From Piscirickettsiaceae bacterium (GTDB lineage: Bacteria; Pseudomonadota; Gammaproteobacteria; Nitrosococcales; Methylophagaceae): a stretch of 36,825 nt of DNA. Shown here piece by piece: positions 26,813-35,011 of this stretch (the stretch's first letter is position 1; each line of letters starts with the position of its first letter). Location of the stretch: positions 1-36,825 of the forward strand of contig JAIBDY010000020.1 of assembly GCA_024685995.1 (NCBI GenBank). The letters run 5' to 3'. Both the position numbers and the translations under genes were made by a program. Below the pieces are notes generated by a model. It saw only the letters and a program-made list of their open reading frames with translations, did no database searches and was not told the DNA's origin.

Positions 26813-27556
26813 ATGATCACATGGTTACAAGGTGAAATTGTTAAAAACAAACAATGGTGTCCAGCGCTATATTCTTTGACGATTAAAGCGCCACCACTGG
26901 CATTTAAAGCGGGACAATTCGTGATGGTTGGCCTCGACATCGAGGGTAGCACCATTGCTCGACCCTATTCGCTAATCAATACACCAGATGCGCCTTTATT
27001 AGAAGTTCACTTTAATACTGTTAAAGACGGTAAGTTAAGTCCACATTTAGCCCGTTTAACACCAGGGGATAAGATTCAAATTGCCAATCGAGCTAGCGGT
27101 TTGCTCACCTTGGACGAAACCCCTGATACGCCACATTTATGGTTATTCGCAACCGGCACCGGCATTGGCCCCTTCATCGCTATTTTGAACACAGCTAAAC
27201 CTTGGCAGCGTTATGAAAAAATTGTGTTATGTTATTCCGTCAAAACGCATGAAGGACTCGCCTATCATGCTAATTTTAAGGCCTTACAATCACGTTATAA
27301 CGAGCAGTTTTATTATCTCCCTTTTGTCACGCGAGAGCACGCACCGGACACGATTCATGACCGCATCACGACCTATCTTGATAATGGCAAACTTGAACAT
27401 CATGTAGGCTTAAAATTATCGGCAGAGACAAGCCATGTCATGCTTTGCGGTAATTCAAATATGTTGACGGATGTAACAACATTACTTGAGGATAAAGGTT
27501 TACGTCGCCATAGTCGGCGAGAACCGGGACAGATTGCAACGGAAAAGTATTACTAG
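26813..27556 (+). CDS. fpr: Ferredoxin--NADP reductase
   Basis: This 247-residue flavoprotein moves electrons between NADPH and ferredoxin or flavodoxin. It shows the FAD-binding motif ARPYSLI (Arg50), the NADP-side loop ATGTGIGPF (residues 113-121), the MLCGNSNML motif and the aromatic C-terminus EKYY expected of the Fpr subclass. Length equals E. coli Fpr (248). A good ribosome site (GAGG) precedes the ATG. In this family fpr supports oxidative-stress and iron-sulfur repair; the bfd/bfr genes lie 5 kb away and may be functionally linked. Confidence 0.93.
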   Translation: MITWLQGEIVKNKQWCPALYSLTIKAPPLAFKAGQFVMVGLDIEGSTIARPYSLINTPDAPLLEVHFNTVKDGKLSPHLARLTPGDKIQIANRASGLLTLDETPDTPHLWLFATGTGIGPFIAILNTAKPWQRYEKIVLCYSVKTHEGLAYHANFKALQSRYNEQFYYLPFVTREHAPDTIHDRITTYLDNGKLEHHVGLKLSAETSHVMLCGNSNMLTDVTTLLEDKGLRRHSRREPGQIATEKYY

Positions 27557-27587
27557 TCGAAATCCTATCCGCTAATATGTGCAGCCA

Positions 27588-27616
27588 AAACAGCTATCGC
27601 TTGCTCAACGCTGTTT
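27588..27616 (+). terminator. Weak hairpin after fpr
   Basis: AAACAGC (27588-27594) pairs perfectly with GCTGTTT (27610-27616) over a 15-base loop, 32 bases after the fpr stop. The T-run is only three, so termination is uncertain. Confidence 0.35.
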
Positions 27617-27700
27617 GAATAGCACTATTCGCGTATAATCTCGTACCTCATGCAGACCTTATGACTGTCTTATCTATCCACAAACTAAACTGGAATCGCT

Positions 27701-28975
27701 GTGTCTACAAGCTATAAAAAAACACATATCGGAGATCATCCTCTTCAAGCAGAATCATTAATGATGGGCTATGGCTATGACCCCCAACTCTCTGAAGGGT
27801 CCATTAAGTGTCCTAACTTTCAAACCTCGACATTTGTGTTTAAATCAGCAGAGCAAGGTAAAGACTTTTTTAACTTAGTCTCAGGTCGTCGTCAGCTCAA
27901 AGAAGGCGAACAAGCCGGCTTAGTGTATTCGCGCTTTAATAACCCAACCGTAGAAATAGCTGAAAACCGGATTGCGATTTGGGATCAAGCTGAAGATTGT
28001 ATCGTCACCGGTAGTGGCATGTCAGCCATTTCGACTACCTTGCTAACTTTTTCAAAGCCTGGCGATGTTGTTGTTTATTCTGAACCGATTTATGGTGGTA
28101 CCGACACCTTAATCAATGTCGTCTTAAAACAAATGAATATTCTGTCTGTTGGCTATCTATCAAGCGACGGTAACATAGGCTTAGAACGCGCTTTGACGAA
28201 AGCTAAGGCATTGGGTCCAATTTCAGTAGTGATGCTGGAAACACCGGATAATCCGACCAATAACCTGATCGACATTGCCGAGTGTAAACAGCTCATTGAT
28301 GCCGTGACGGCATCGCAAGAATCGAAACCTGTGTTAGCGATTGATAACACAATGTTAGGCCCAATATGGCAGCAACCATTATCTCATGGCGCTGATTTAT
28401 GTCTCTATTCCTTGACCAAGTACGTTGGCGGCCATTCTGATTTAATCGGGGGTAGTTGTTCTGGTAGTAAAGCCCTGATTAGTCGCATTCGAAAAGTCAG
28501 AAACAGTATTGGTACCACGATGGATTCAAATACCGCTTGGCTGATTTTGCGTTCGTTAGAAACCTTAAAAATTCGTATGCAAGCTGCCAATGACGGTGCA
28601 AAAAAAGTGGTTGATTTTTTACAGTCGCATAACAAAGTCAGCCGCATTGATTATCCAGGTTTATTAAAAGCAGACAATCCACAATACCAAATCTACCAAA
28701 AACAATGTCATGGTGCCGGATCGACTTTTTCATTTGAAGTTGCTGGTGGTGAAGAAGGTGCGTTTGATGTGTTAAATAAACTAAAACTGGTCAAGCTCGC
28801 CGTTAGTTTAGGCGGTACAGAAAGCTTAGTTCAACACCCTGCTGCCATGACACATTCTGGTGTTGCCAAGGAGCGCCGTGCTGAAATCGGCATCACAGAT
28901 GGCCTCATTAGAATCTCGATTGGGATTGAAGACGCCGATGATATTATCGCGGATTTATCCCAAGCACTAGCCTAA
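27701..28975 (+). CDS. Cystathionine gamma-synthase family PLP enzyme
   Basis: This 424-residue PLP-dependent enzyme of the Cys/Met metabolism group starts at GTG 27701. It has YSRFNNPT, GSGMSAIS and YSEPIYGGTD for the cofactor-binding region, LETPDNPTN, and LYSLTKYVGGHSD with the PLP Lys240. The C-terminus SLGGTESLVQHPAAMTHS is characteristic of the fold. It is longer at the N-terminus than MetB, as in the group annotated 'cystathionine gamma-synthase family protein'. Whether it acts as a synthase or a methionine/cystathionine lyase cannot be told from sequence. Confidence 0.9.
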   Translation: MSTSYKKTHIGDHPLQAESLMMGYGYDPQLSEGSIKCPNFQTSTFVFKSAEQGKDFFNLVSGRRQLKEGEQAGLVYSRFNNPTVEIAENRIAIWDQAEDCIVTGSGMSAISTTLLTFSKPGDVVVYSEPIYGGTDTLINVVLKQMNILSVGYLSSDGNIGLERALTKAKALGPISVVMLETPDNPTNNLIDIAECKQLIDAVTASQESKPVLAIDNTMLGPIWQQPLSHGADLCLYSLTKYVGGHSDLIGGSCSGSKALISRIRKVRNSIGTTMDSNTAWLILRSLETLKIRMQAANDGAKKVVDFLQSHNKVSRIDYPGLLKADNPQYQIYQKQCHGAGSTFSFEVAGGEEGAFDVLNKLKLVKLAVSLGGTESLVQHPAAMTHSGVAKERRAEIGITDGLIRISIGIEDADDIIADLSQALA

Positions 28976-28981
28976 TATTCC

Positions 28982-29052
28982 CGAGGTCAGAATGCATAGG
29001 AGGTAAAGAACATGTTATCCCTGTTTCTTAAACCCTATCTGTTCTGACCTCG
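28982..29052. repeat. 71-base imperfect palindrome between convergent genes
   Basis: Arms CGAGGTCAGAA (28982-28992) and TTCTGACCTCG (29042-29052) are perfect inverted copies. Inside, in the same register, ATAGG pairs with CCTAT and smaller blocks TAA/TTA and AACA/TGTT also pair. It lies between convergent genes and covers the last codons of the minus-strand ORF ending at 29015. It may serve as a two-way terminator or be a small mobile repeat. Confidence 0.75.
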
Positions 29053-29362
29053 TGACTTTGTCGGCAACATCGTTCAGTACCGCAATGAAATTTTGTGCTC
29101 TCAAGGGTCTTTTGAGAATAAAGTTAATTGACTGGTCATGAGCGGGTTGTGACGACAAAATAGCATTATAGCCTTGACTATGTCGTTGCCACGCGATTTT
29201 ACCATCAATAGTAGCCAAGGAATAAACGTGTAACTCCGCTTGTCCAGAGTCCACAATTTGCCAAGCTTGGCTTAATATATTGCTTGATAAGGCCAGTATA
29301 GACTTGAGGGATGTCAGATCCGTATCGTGTAAACCATAAGCTCTCATTCGCATGAAATCCAT
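29015..29362 (-). CDS. Small protein, degenerate receiver-like, unknown function
   Basis: This 115-residue protein (Met1 or a downstream Met at residue 4 or 6 could be the start) has a strand/helix alternation: LSQAWQIVDSGQAELHVYSL, IAWQRHSQGYNAILSS, then INFILKRPLRAQNFIAVLND. The K-[RP]-P-L...F...L segment recalls the conserved Lys-Pro and alpha5 of response-regulator receiver domains, but I see no phosphorylatable Asp motif. This is a weak family guess. Its last dozen codons, up to the stop at 29015-29017, are inside a 71-base palindrome, so the natural end may differ. Confidence 0.55.
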   Translation of the reverse strand: MDFMRMRAYGLHDTDLTSLKSILALSSNILSQAWQIVDSGQAELHVYSLATIDGKIAWQRHSQGYNAILSSQPAHDQSINFILKRPLRAQNFIAVLNDVADKVTRSEQIGFKKQG

Positions 29363-29683
29363 TCACTATTTCCCTTAATCAATCCTTAAGCCTTTATTAC
29401 CTTTGATTTGGGCGTTTACCCAATGCAAAACCTCAAAATATAGAACGCAATATGCTGATAGTCTAACGAATCATATATTTGAAAATTGAGGAATACTCCG
29501 CGAATTTAGTAAAATTCAAACAATATTCGCACCTGCTAGAACTTGCATACAGACTGTTAAAAATCAGACTCTGCGCACCACCGCTAAAAGTCCTACAAAC
29601 CGCTAATTTACGGTAACATCACAGACCGATACCCTGTCTCACGTATAATCAACCTTTAACCCTTATCGAATCTAAAGTACATT
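29363..29683. promoter_or_regulatory. Gap with probable ppiC promoter
   Basis: This is 321 bases of AT-rich sequence without a supportable gene. A perfect TATAAT at 29644-29649, 34 bases before the ppiC ATG, is a plausible -10; the -35 is weak. The left part holds nothing else I recognise. Confidence 0.4.
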
Positions 29684-29962
29684 ATGCCAATAGCTCATGC
29701 CCGTCATATTCTCGTCAAAACCCAGGCACAAGCTGAGATGCTAAAACAGCAATTGGCTAATGGCGCTGACTTTGACCGCTTGGCCAAAAAGCACTCACTT
29801 TGTCCGTCAGCTAAAAAAGGTGGTGATTTAGGAGAGTTTGGCCCCGGAAAGATGGTGAAAGCTTTTGATAATATTGTGTTTAAAAAACCATTGCTGACCG
29901 TACACGGCCCCATCAAAACCAAGTTCGGTTACCATTTAATTGAAACCATCTATCGTCGTTAA
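29684..29962 (+). CDS. ppiC: Parvulin-type peptidyl-prolyl isomerase PpiC
   Basis: This 92-residue protein is a stand-alone parvulin domain of exactly the E. coli PpiC size. It has the family start AHARHILVKTQAQAEMLKQQ, ANGADFDRLAKKHSLCPSAK, the GGDLGEFGPGKMVKAFD motif and IKTKFGYHLIE at the end. With no signal peptide it is cytoplasmic. It accelerates cis-trans isomerisation of Xaa-Pro bonds. It converges on the pseudouridine synthase gene with only five bases between the stops. Confidence 0.95.
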   Translation: MPIAHARHILVKTQAQAEMLKQQLANGADFDRLAKKHSLCPSAKKGGDLGEFGPGKMVKAFDNIVFKKPLLTVHGPIKTKFGYHLIETIYRR

Positions 29963-29967
29963 TTGTT

Positions 29968-31647
29968 TCAAAAGGTGGCGTCGACTTGGAAGCACATATT
30001 TTGCTGTGTTTCGGGGTGGCTTATTGATAACGACTCGGCGTGTAAATGGAGGCGTTCTGCTACACAGCCATAAAGATCATCACCGACGATTGGTATATTG
30101 AGCCCTTTAGCATGTGCGGCATGCACACGAAGCTGGTGTGTTCGCCCTGTAATCGGATAGAAATACACTTTCGTCTGCTGCTCTAAACGACTGATGACAG
30201 ACCAGCGTGTTTGTGCCCGCTTACCATAGTCATAGCATACTAGTTGTCTCGGGCGATCATCTAGATCAACCCGTAAAGGCAGATCGATGATGCCTTCATC
30301 TAACGTTAGTACACCCGCTAATAAGGCGGTATAACGTTTTTGTACCGTTCGATTAATGAATTGTTGCTGCAAACTTTTATGCGCCGCTTTGGTCAAAGCA
30401 ATCACCATCAACCCTGATGTCGACATATCTAAGCGATGCACAATCAGCGGACTCAGTGCGGTTGGATATTGTTGTCGCATTCGGCTATAAACGGAATCTT
30501 CTATATTCTTACCAGGCACGGATAATAGGCCAGATGGTTTATTAATCACTACCATTGCCTCATCTTCATAAACAATATCGATAACCTTGCCGAGTGCTGG
30601 ATTGTCCAATAAAGGATTATCGTCCATGTTCATTCCTGCTAGCATATGGGTCAAAATAGGCTGACATTTCCCGCGACACGAACCATAAAATTGGCCATGC
30701 TGTCTTATCTCAGACTTAGGGGATGGCCCCCACCAAAACTCGGCCATCGTCAGCGGTGTATAACCATTAGCGAAAGCATATTGTAATAACTTAGGTGCTG
30801 CACAATCGCCCGCGCCAGCTGGTGGTTGCCCTTGGACGCTATCAGCAAACAATTCTGCCAGCCCTTTGACTTCCCCATCTTGATTCAAAAATTGATACTG
30901 TTCAAATACGCGTTGCTGCAAAGCTTTTGATTGTGCTTTACGGTGTTGTTTTAACGCCGTAATCTCATCAGTCAATCGCAATAGTTGCTGCTCAGCCATA
31001 TCAATTCGCTGTTGCCAATACGCCATCATTGCTTTTAGTTGATTTTTCTGTAACACACTTTCTTTAGCCAACACTGCTTTTACTTGGTCAAAGGCGTCAC
31101 TAGTGCATATCGCTTGTGCATGCAGACGAGCCGCTTTTCTGCTTTTTCGGCTCACTATCATATCTTGCCGGTGTTGTTGTATCTGCTGTTCGGCTGCCTG
31201 TCTTTCTGCTGCTAACTCTAACTCACATAGCGCTATCTCGGGATTTTGTTGTAAGTCTTTTATGCGCTGGTTAAGCTGACCAATCTCATCTTGGCCCGCT
31301 AGAAAAAAACCTTCTGGCTCTAACAGATCAAAAACAGGCGGGACAAATTTAGTCCATTGATTTTGCGCTGCTAGCTGTCCTGAAAAAGCGGCTAAATAAC
31401 CGATTTCATCCTGCCTATTTTTGATCACTAATACACCCAACATCTTACCAGCATGATGCCGCCAGTCTGTTTTACTTGACAGTTGTTGCTGTAACTCTGT
31501 GGCTGCGATGACGCACAACCGATGCGGCTGATAATAAAAAGGGAAGGTAAATCGCTCTGGCAAGGTGACACCTGAAAGCGTATTTTTATAGGAAATAAAA
31601 TAATTATCAGTCACACATATGTCCGGCTTATACAACATTGTCATCAT
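29968..31647 (-). CDS. RluA-family pseudouridine synthase with N-terminal extension
   Basis: In this 559-residue protein the last third (about 355-559) is an RluA catalytic domain: INKPSGLLSVPGK, VHRLDMSTSGLMVIA with catalytic Asp407, and GRTHQLRVHAAH. The first 350 residues are unusual: a folded N-terminus, a long charged coiled coil (about 120-255) and a conserved block PAGAGDCAAPKLLQYAF with MAEFWWGPSP and FYGSCRGKCQPILTHML. This long type is known in gammaproteobacteria, annotated as RluA or tRNA/23S rRNA synthase. The target base cannot be assigned here. Confidence 0.9.
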   Translation of the reverse strand: MMTMLYKPDICVTDNYFISYKNTLSGVTLPERFTFPFYYQPHRLCVIAATELQQQLSSKTDWRHHAGKMLGVLVIKNRQDEIGYLAAFSGQLAAQNQWTKFVPPVFDLLEPEGFFLAGQDEIGQLNQRIKDLQQNPEIALCELELAAERQAAEQQIQQHRQDMIVSRKSRKAARLHAQAICTSDAFDQVKAVLAKESVLQKNQLKAMMAYWQQRIDMAEQQLLRLTDEITALKQHRKAQSKALQQRVFEQYQFLNQDGEVKGLAELFADSVQGQPPAGAGDCAAPKLLQYAFANGYTPLTMAEFWWGPSPKSEIRQHGQFYGSCRGKCQPILTHMLAGMNMDDNPLLDNPALGKVIDIVYEDEAMVVINKPSGLLSVPGKNIEDSVYSRMRQQYPTALSPLIVHRLDMSTSGLMVIALTKAAHKSLQQQFINRTVQKRYTALLAGVLTLDEGIIDLPLRVDLDDRPRQLVCYDYGKRAQTRWSVISRLEQQTKVYFYPITGRTHQLRVHAAHAKGLNIPIVGDDLYGCVAERLHLHAESLSISHPETQQNMCFQVDATF

Positions 31648-31771
31648 CTTTATAGAATTGTCGCCATTTTACATGTTGTCGTGTTTGACGAGGGAAAATA
31701 AAGCTGTACCTATCGAACTGTTATCTATCACAATAGTCGAATTCATCATTGTCGTTGATTAGGATCTGAAC

Positions 31772-32263
31772 GTGAAAAAAGTATTTATGTTGTTTGTGTC
31801 GATATTCAGCTTCGTTCCTCATGCCTATGCGGATACGCTTGATTTCTCATCGATGCTACAGCCAGAAATTCACGGTATCAAACTAGTTTCATTCACCCCA
31901 GAGCAAGCAACAGCTGTGTTTGATGTCTTGGTATACAACCCCAATACCTACAAGCTACCCGTCAGGGAATTAACGGGCGATGTCTACCTCAACAAACATC
32001 ACGTTTCCGCACTAGAGGCCAATAGCAAAAAGAGCTTGGCTCCTCTGTCCAGCCAAGTTTTTACCGTCCCAGTTAATGTCAAAACCGACGCCCTGATGAC
32101 CGCAGCAAACGATGTCGTCCTCACTGGTATCGCTGAATATAAATTTAAAGGTTATATGATGACGCCGGTTGGCGAACAACTCTTGACAGAGTCGGGCCAA
32201 TTAACCGCAGATCAGATCATAACTTTATTGCAAGCGACCTTGTTTGCTACACCCCGCCAGTAG
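31772..32263 (+). CDS. LEA type 2 family protein, secreted
   Basis: This 163-residue protein starts at GTG 31772 with AGGA upstream. It has a Sec signal (MKKVFMLFVSIFSFVPHAYA, cleavage before DT) and then a single LEA type-2-like beta domain: LQPEIHGIKLVSFTPEQATA, FDVLVYNPNTYKLPVRELTG, DVYLN, PVNVKTDALMT. The NPN motif in the strand turn is typical. Bacterial members are periplasmic or lipoprotein; function is unknown, with a stress role presumed from plant homologues. It is four bases from the DUF1294 gene, so the two are likely co-transcribed. Confidence 0.8.
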   Translation: MKKVFMLFVSIFSFVPHAYADTLDFSSMLQPEIHGIKLVSFTPEQATAVFDVLVYNPNTYKLPVRELTGDVYLNKHHVSALEANSKKSLAPLSSQVFTVPVNVKTDALMTAANDVVLTGIAEYKFKGYMMTPVGEQLLTESGQLTADQIITLLQATLFATPRQ

Positions 32264-32267
32264 ACCT

Positions 32268-32636
32268 ATGTTTGCAGGTGACAACGTAAGATGCATTCCG
32301 CTGCCAATTATCTTGTTATGTCTTTTTATGGTGTTGCTTGCTGGCACTATCCTCTTTGGCATCGCCCCTATCATATTGGCGTTATTCTACCTCGCCATAT
32401 CAATGATGACGTTTGTTGTTTATGCGTTAGATAAGTGTGCCGCGAGAAAGGGACAATGGAGGATACCTGAGTACCGCTTACATTTTCTGGCATTCTCCGG
32501 AGGCTGGCCTGGGGCGATCATTGCGCAACAACGACTACGGCACAAATCATCAAAACGCCCATTTCTACGATGCTTTTGGCTGTCAGTTACCGCCAATCTC
32601 CTTATTTTTATCTATTCTATTACATCATTAAACTAA
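32268..32636 (+). CDS. DUF1294 membrane protein
   Basis: This 122-residue inner membrane protein is read from the ATG at 32268; a TTG eight codons upstream is possible. It has two N-terminal helices, then the DUF1294 hallmark YALDKCAARKGQWRIPEYRL followed by FSGGWPGAIIAQQRLRHKSS, and a C-terminal helix. Some family members carry an N-terminal cold-shock domain; this one does not. Function unknown. It follows the LEA protein gene after four bases. Confidence 0.88.
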   Translation: MFAGDNVRCIPLPIILLCLFMVLLAGTILFGIAPIILALFYLAISMMTFVVYALDKCAARKGQWRIPEYRLHFLAFSGGWPGAIIAQQRLRHKSSKRPFLRCFWLSVTANLLIFIYSITSLN

Positions 32637-32776
32637 TGATAATATCCAACTTATAATGAAACCGCTTGGCCAGACAATCAATCTTGCCAACATAATCATA
32701 TTATCTCGCCCACTTAAGCTTTGTATTTATAGTCTGTTGTCTTGTCAGATATTTATCACCTTTAGTTGTTGACATA

Positions 32777-32795
32777 ACAAATGAGAATCATTACT
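32777..32795 (+). promoter_or_regulatory. Putative Fur box upstream of bfd
   Basis: ACAAATGAGAATCATTACT matches the 19-base Fur consensus GATAATGATAATCATTATC at 13 positions, 34 bases before the bfd ATG. bfd is a classical Fur-repressed gene, which supports the call. Confidence 0.75.
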
Positions 32796-32829
32796 ATTCA
32801 CATTAAGGTTAATTAAACAGGTCGATATC

Positions 32830-33045
32830 ATGATTGTTTGTATTTGTAATAACGTCAATTCAACCACCATCAAATCTGCGATTGAACTTGGCGCAACATC
32901 TGTTGAACATGTTAAAACTGCCACAGGTGCTGCGTCCTGTTGTGGCAAATGCCAATTCAAGGTTAACCGCCTAGTACAAGATCATGTACCAGAGCAACAG
33001 CTTGAGCAGCAAGCCAATAACGCATCGGCCAGCTTGTGCTCATAG
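32830..33045 (+). CDS. bfd: Bacterioferritin-associated ferredoxin
   Basis: This 71-residue [2Fe-2S] protein releases iron from bacterioferritin by reducing it. The ligands are all present in the family pattern: Cys4 and Cys6 (IVCICNNV) and Cys38 and Cys41 (AASCCGKCQ), plus an extra Cys37. The typical TGAASCCGKC motif is there. A Fur box lies just upstream, as expected of a gene turned on at low iron. The bfr gene follows 218 bases later in the same direction, apparently with its own promoter. Confidence 0.95.
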   Translation: MIVCICNNVNSTTIKSAIELGATSVEHVKTATGAASCCGKCQFKVNRLVQDHVPEQQLEQQANNASASLCS

Positions 33046-33170
33046 CCATTTCTCTATAGTTATTAACATCATACTAATGTAGCGCTATTTTCTTAGGCCT
33101 ACGCTACGCAAACGGCAAGTTAATTCCGTCCTAATAACAACATGAGACGCGAATCGCAATAGTTATTATT

Positions 33171-33189
33171 TGCCATGAAAATCATTCAC
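33171..33189 (+). promoter_or_regulatory. Possible second Fur-like site upstream of bfr
   Basis: TGCCATGAAAATCATTCAC matches the Fur consensus at 12 of 19 positions, in the 218-base bfd-bfr gap and 74 bases before the bfr ATG. The match is weaker than that before bfd and may be chance in AT-rich DNA. Confidence 0.35.
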
Positions 33190-33263
33190 TTATGTTTGAC
33201 ATCATCGCTGGACTTTTTTAACATAAACAGTGCGCAGTATCACTCTCACTTTAAGGAAGTATC

Positions 33264-33743
33264 ATGAAAGGCGACAAAAAAGTCATCGCACTGTTAAACA
33301 AAGCATTAAGTAACGAACTAATTGCGATCAACCAATATTTCCTGCATGCGAAAATGTACAAAGATTGGGGTATGACCAACTTAGCAGAATATGAATATCA
33401 TGAATCTATTGATGAAATGAAACATGCTGATTTATTGGTTGACCGGATTTTATTCTTAGAGGGCTTACCTAATTTACAAGATTTAGGCGCCTTGCGAATC
33501 GGTGAAGACACGAAAGAAATGCTCGAATGCGATTTAGCATTAGAACATGACGCCGTGCCAGATTTACGTGAAGGTATTCAGCACGCTGAAAAAGTCAGTG
33601 ACTTTGTATCACGTGACTTATTTAAAACTATTCTCGAATCTGAAGAAGAGCATATTGATTGGCTAGAAACACAATTAGGCCTAATTGATAAAATGGGAAT
33701 TGAAAACTATGTTCAAGCCCAAATAGTCAAAAAAGCTGACTAA
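33264..33743 (+). CDS. bfr: Bacterioferritin
   Basis: This 159-residue haem-containing ferritin forms a 24-mer shell that stores iron. Ferroxidase ligands fall at the canonical positions Glu18, Glu51, His54, Glu94, Glu127 and His130, and Met52 ([14 protein letters not shown]) supplies the haem axial ligand, so it is a complete haem-ferroxidase type, not one of the split subunits. Starts [19 protein letters not shown] as in E. coli. AAGGAAG lies before the ATG and a strong terminator follows. Paired with bfd, its electron donor. Confidence 0.97.
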   Translation: MKGDKKVIALLNKALSNELIAINQYFLHAKMYKDWGMTNLAEYEYHESIDEMKHADLLVDRILFLEGLPNLQDLGALRIGEDTKEMLECDLALEHDAVPDLREGIQHAEKVSDFVSRDLFKTILESEEEHIDWLETQLGLIDKMGIENYVQAQIVKKAD

Positions 33744-33753
33744 GCTACACCCT

Positions 33754-33787
33754 CCACTCGTTACTCACTAATAGTAACGAGTGGTTT
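33754..33787 (+). terminator. Terminator after bfr
   Basis: A perfect 12-pair stem CCACTCGTTACT / AGTAACGAGTGG closes on a 7-base loop and is followed by TTT, just 10 bases after the bfr stop. The T-run is short but the stem is strong. Confidence 0.75.
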
Positions 33788-33911
33788 CCCCCGCTTTCCC
33801 GCTTTCCCCCTCTCTCCGACCCTTATCAACTACCGTCGTCAAACTCAAACTAGTCGAAATTCAGAAATCATTGTATGGTGATTACCATCAAGAATCTGAA
33901 TGGAGAGTCTG

Positions 33912-34817
33912 ATGCGCTGGCGTAATAGTCGTAGAAGTCACAACATAGATGATCAACGTCATCACCGCACATCACTTACCACAGCTGGCGGTGGCTTAAC
34001 CCGATTATTACCTATGGTTTTTCGGTTTTTAGGCTTCAAAGGCACCGCCATTTTAGTTCTTGCTGTCGGTGTTTATGGGCTTATGACTGGTAATTTAGGT
34101 GCTATCTTAGGCGTGTTTGGCCTCCAACAAGGTCCATCAGTAAGCGAGTCTGAACTGCCATTACAACAAACTGAATCAGAAAAAGAATTGGCTGATTTTG
34201 TGTCTGTTATCTTGGCCGATACCGAAACAACTTGGAGCCAAATTTTCAAACAACATGGTCAAACCTACCAGCAGCCACAGTTAGTATTATTTCGCCATAG
34301 CGTGAAATCAGCCTGCGGTATGGCACAAGCAGCAATAGGGCCTTTCTATTGTCCGACAGACCAAAAAGTTTATATCGATCTCGGGTTTTATGAGCAGTTA
34401 AAAAATCAGTTTAATGCCCCAGGTGACTTTGCTCAGGCTTATGTCATTGCCCACGAAGTCGGTCACCATATTCAAACTTTAAAAGGGACTTCCGCGAAGA
34501 TACATGCGACTCGTAACCATCTAAATACTATTGAAGGTAATAAATTATCCGTTTTACAAGAATTACAGGCTGATTGCTTTGCAGGAGTCTGGGCTTACCA
34601 TGCGAACGCATCTCGTCAATTACTTGAGGCCGGTGACATTGAGGAAGGGTTAACCGCCGCCAGTGCCATTGGTGATGATACCCTACAAAAACAGGCCCAA
34701 GGCTATGTCAACCCTGACTCATTTACCCATGGTACTGCCGCTCAACGGGTGAAGTGGTTTAAAATTGGGTTGAAGTCTGGCGATATGACCCATTGTGACA
34801 CCTTTAGTCCGCAATAA
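33912..34817 (+). CDS. YpfJ-family neutral zinc metallopeptidase
   Basis: This 301-residue protein is read from the ATG at 33912 (GGAG upstream; MRWRNSRRSHNIDDQR is the usual YpfJ start); an earlier in-frame ATG at 33900 is less likely. It has an N-terminal basic segment, one helix (about 41-65), then a periplasmic domain with the zincin motif HEVGHHIQ (His181, Glu182, His185) and ELQADCFAGVWAYH for the third ligand. The pfam 'neutral zinc metallopeptidase' has no firm physiological role. It lies alone between bfr and the rhodanese. Confidence 0.92.
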   Translation: MRWRNSRRSHNIDDQRHHRTSLTTAGGGLTRLLPMVFRFLGFKGTAILVLAVGVYGLMTGNLGAILGVFGLQQGPSVSESELPLQQTESEKELADFVSVILADTETTWSQIFKQHGQTYQQPQLVLFRHSVKSACGMAQAAIGPFYCPTDQKVYIDLGFYEQLKNQFNAPGDFAQAYVIAHEVGHHIQTLKGTSAKIHATRNHLNTIEGNKLSVLQELQADCFAGVWAYHANASRQLLEAGDIEEGLTAASAIGDDTLQKQAQGYVNPDSFTHGTAAQRVKWFKIGLKSGDMTHCDTFSPQ

Positions 34818-34855
34818 GCCTCGCCACACTCAGCATAAGTAGGATTAGCAAGCGT

Positions 34856-34877
34856 CCTAGTCTTCATAATGACTAGG
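34856..34877. repeat. Small hairpin downstream of the ypfJ-like gene
   Basis: CCTAGTC (34856-34862) pairs exactly with GACTAGG (34871-34877) over an eight-base loop. No T-run follows, so a terminator role is doubtful. It begins 39 bases after the metallopeptidase stop. Confidence 0.35.
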
Positions 34878-35011
34878 ATCGCGTTCAAGATAACGTTGTC
34901 ATCTCATGCAACGGGATATTTTAACCCTCTTTGGCGTCAATATAGTGTGCTCGTTTACAAAATACAGTTAAAATTGATTACTTAATTTATTGACCTAGGA
35001 TACAGCAGCTT

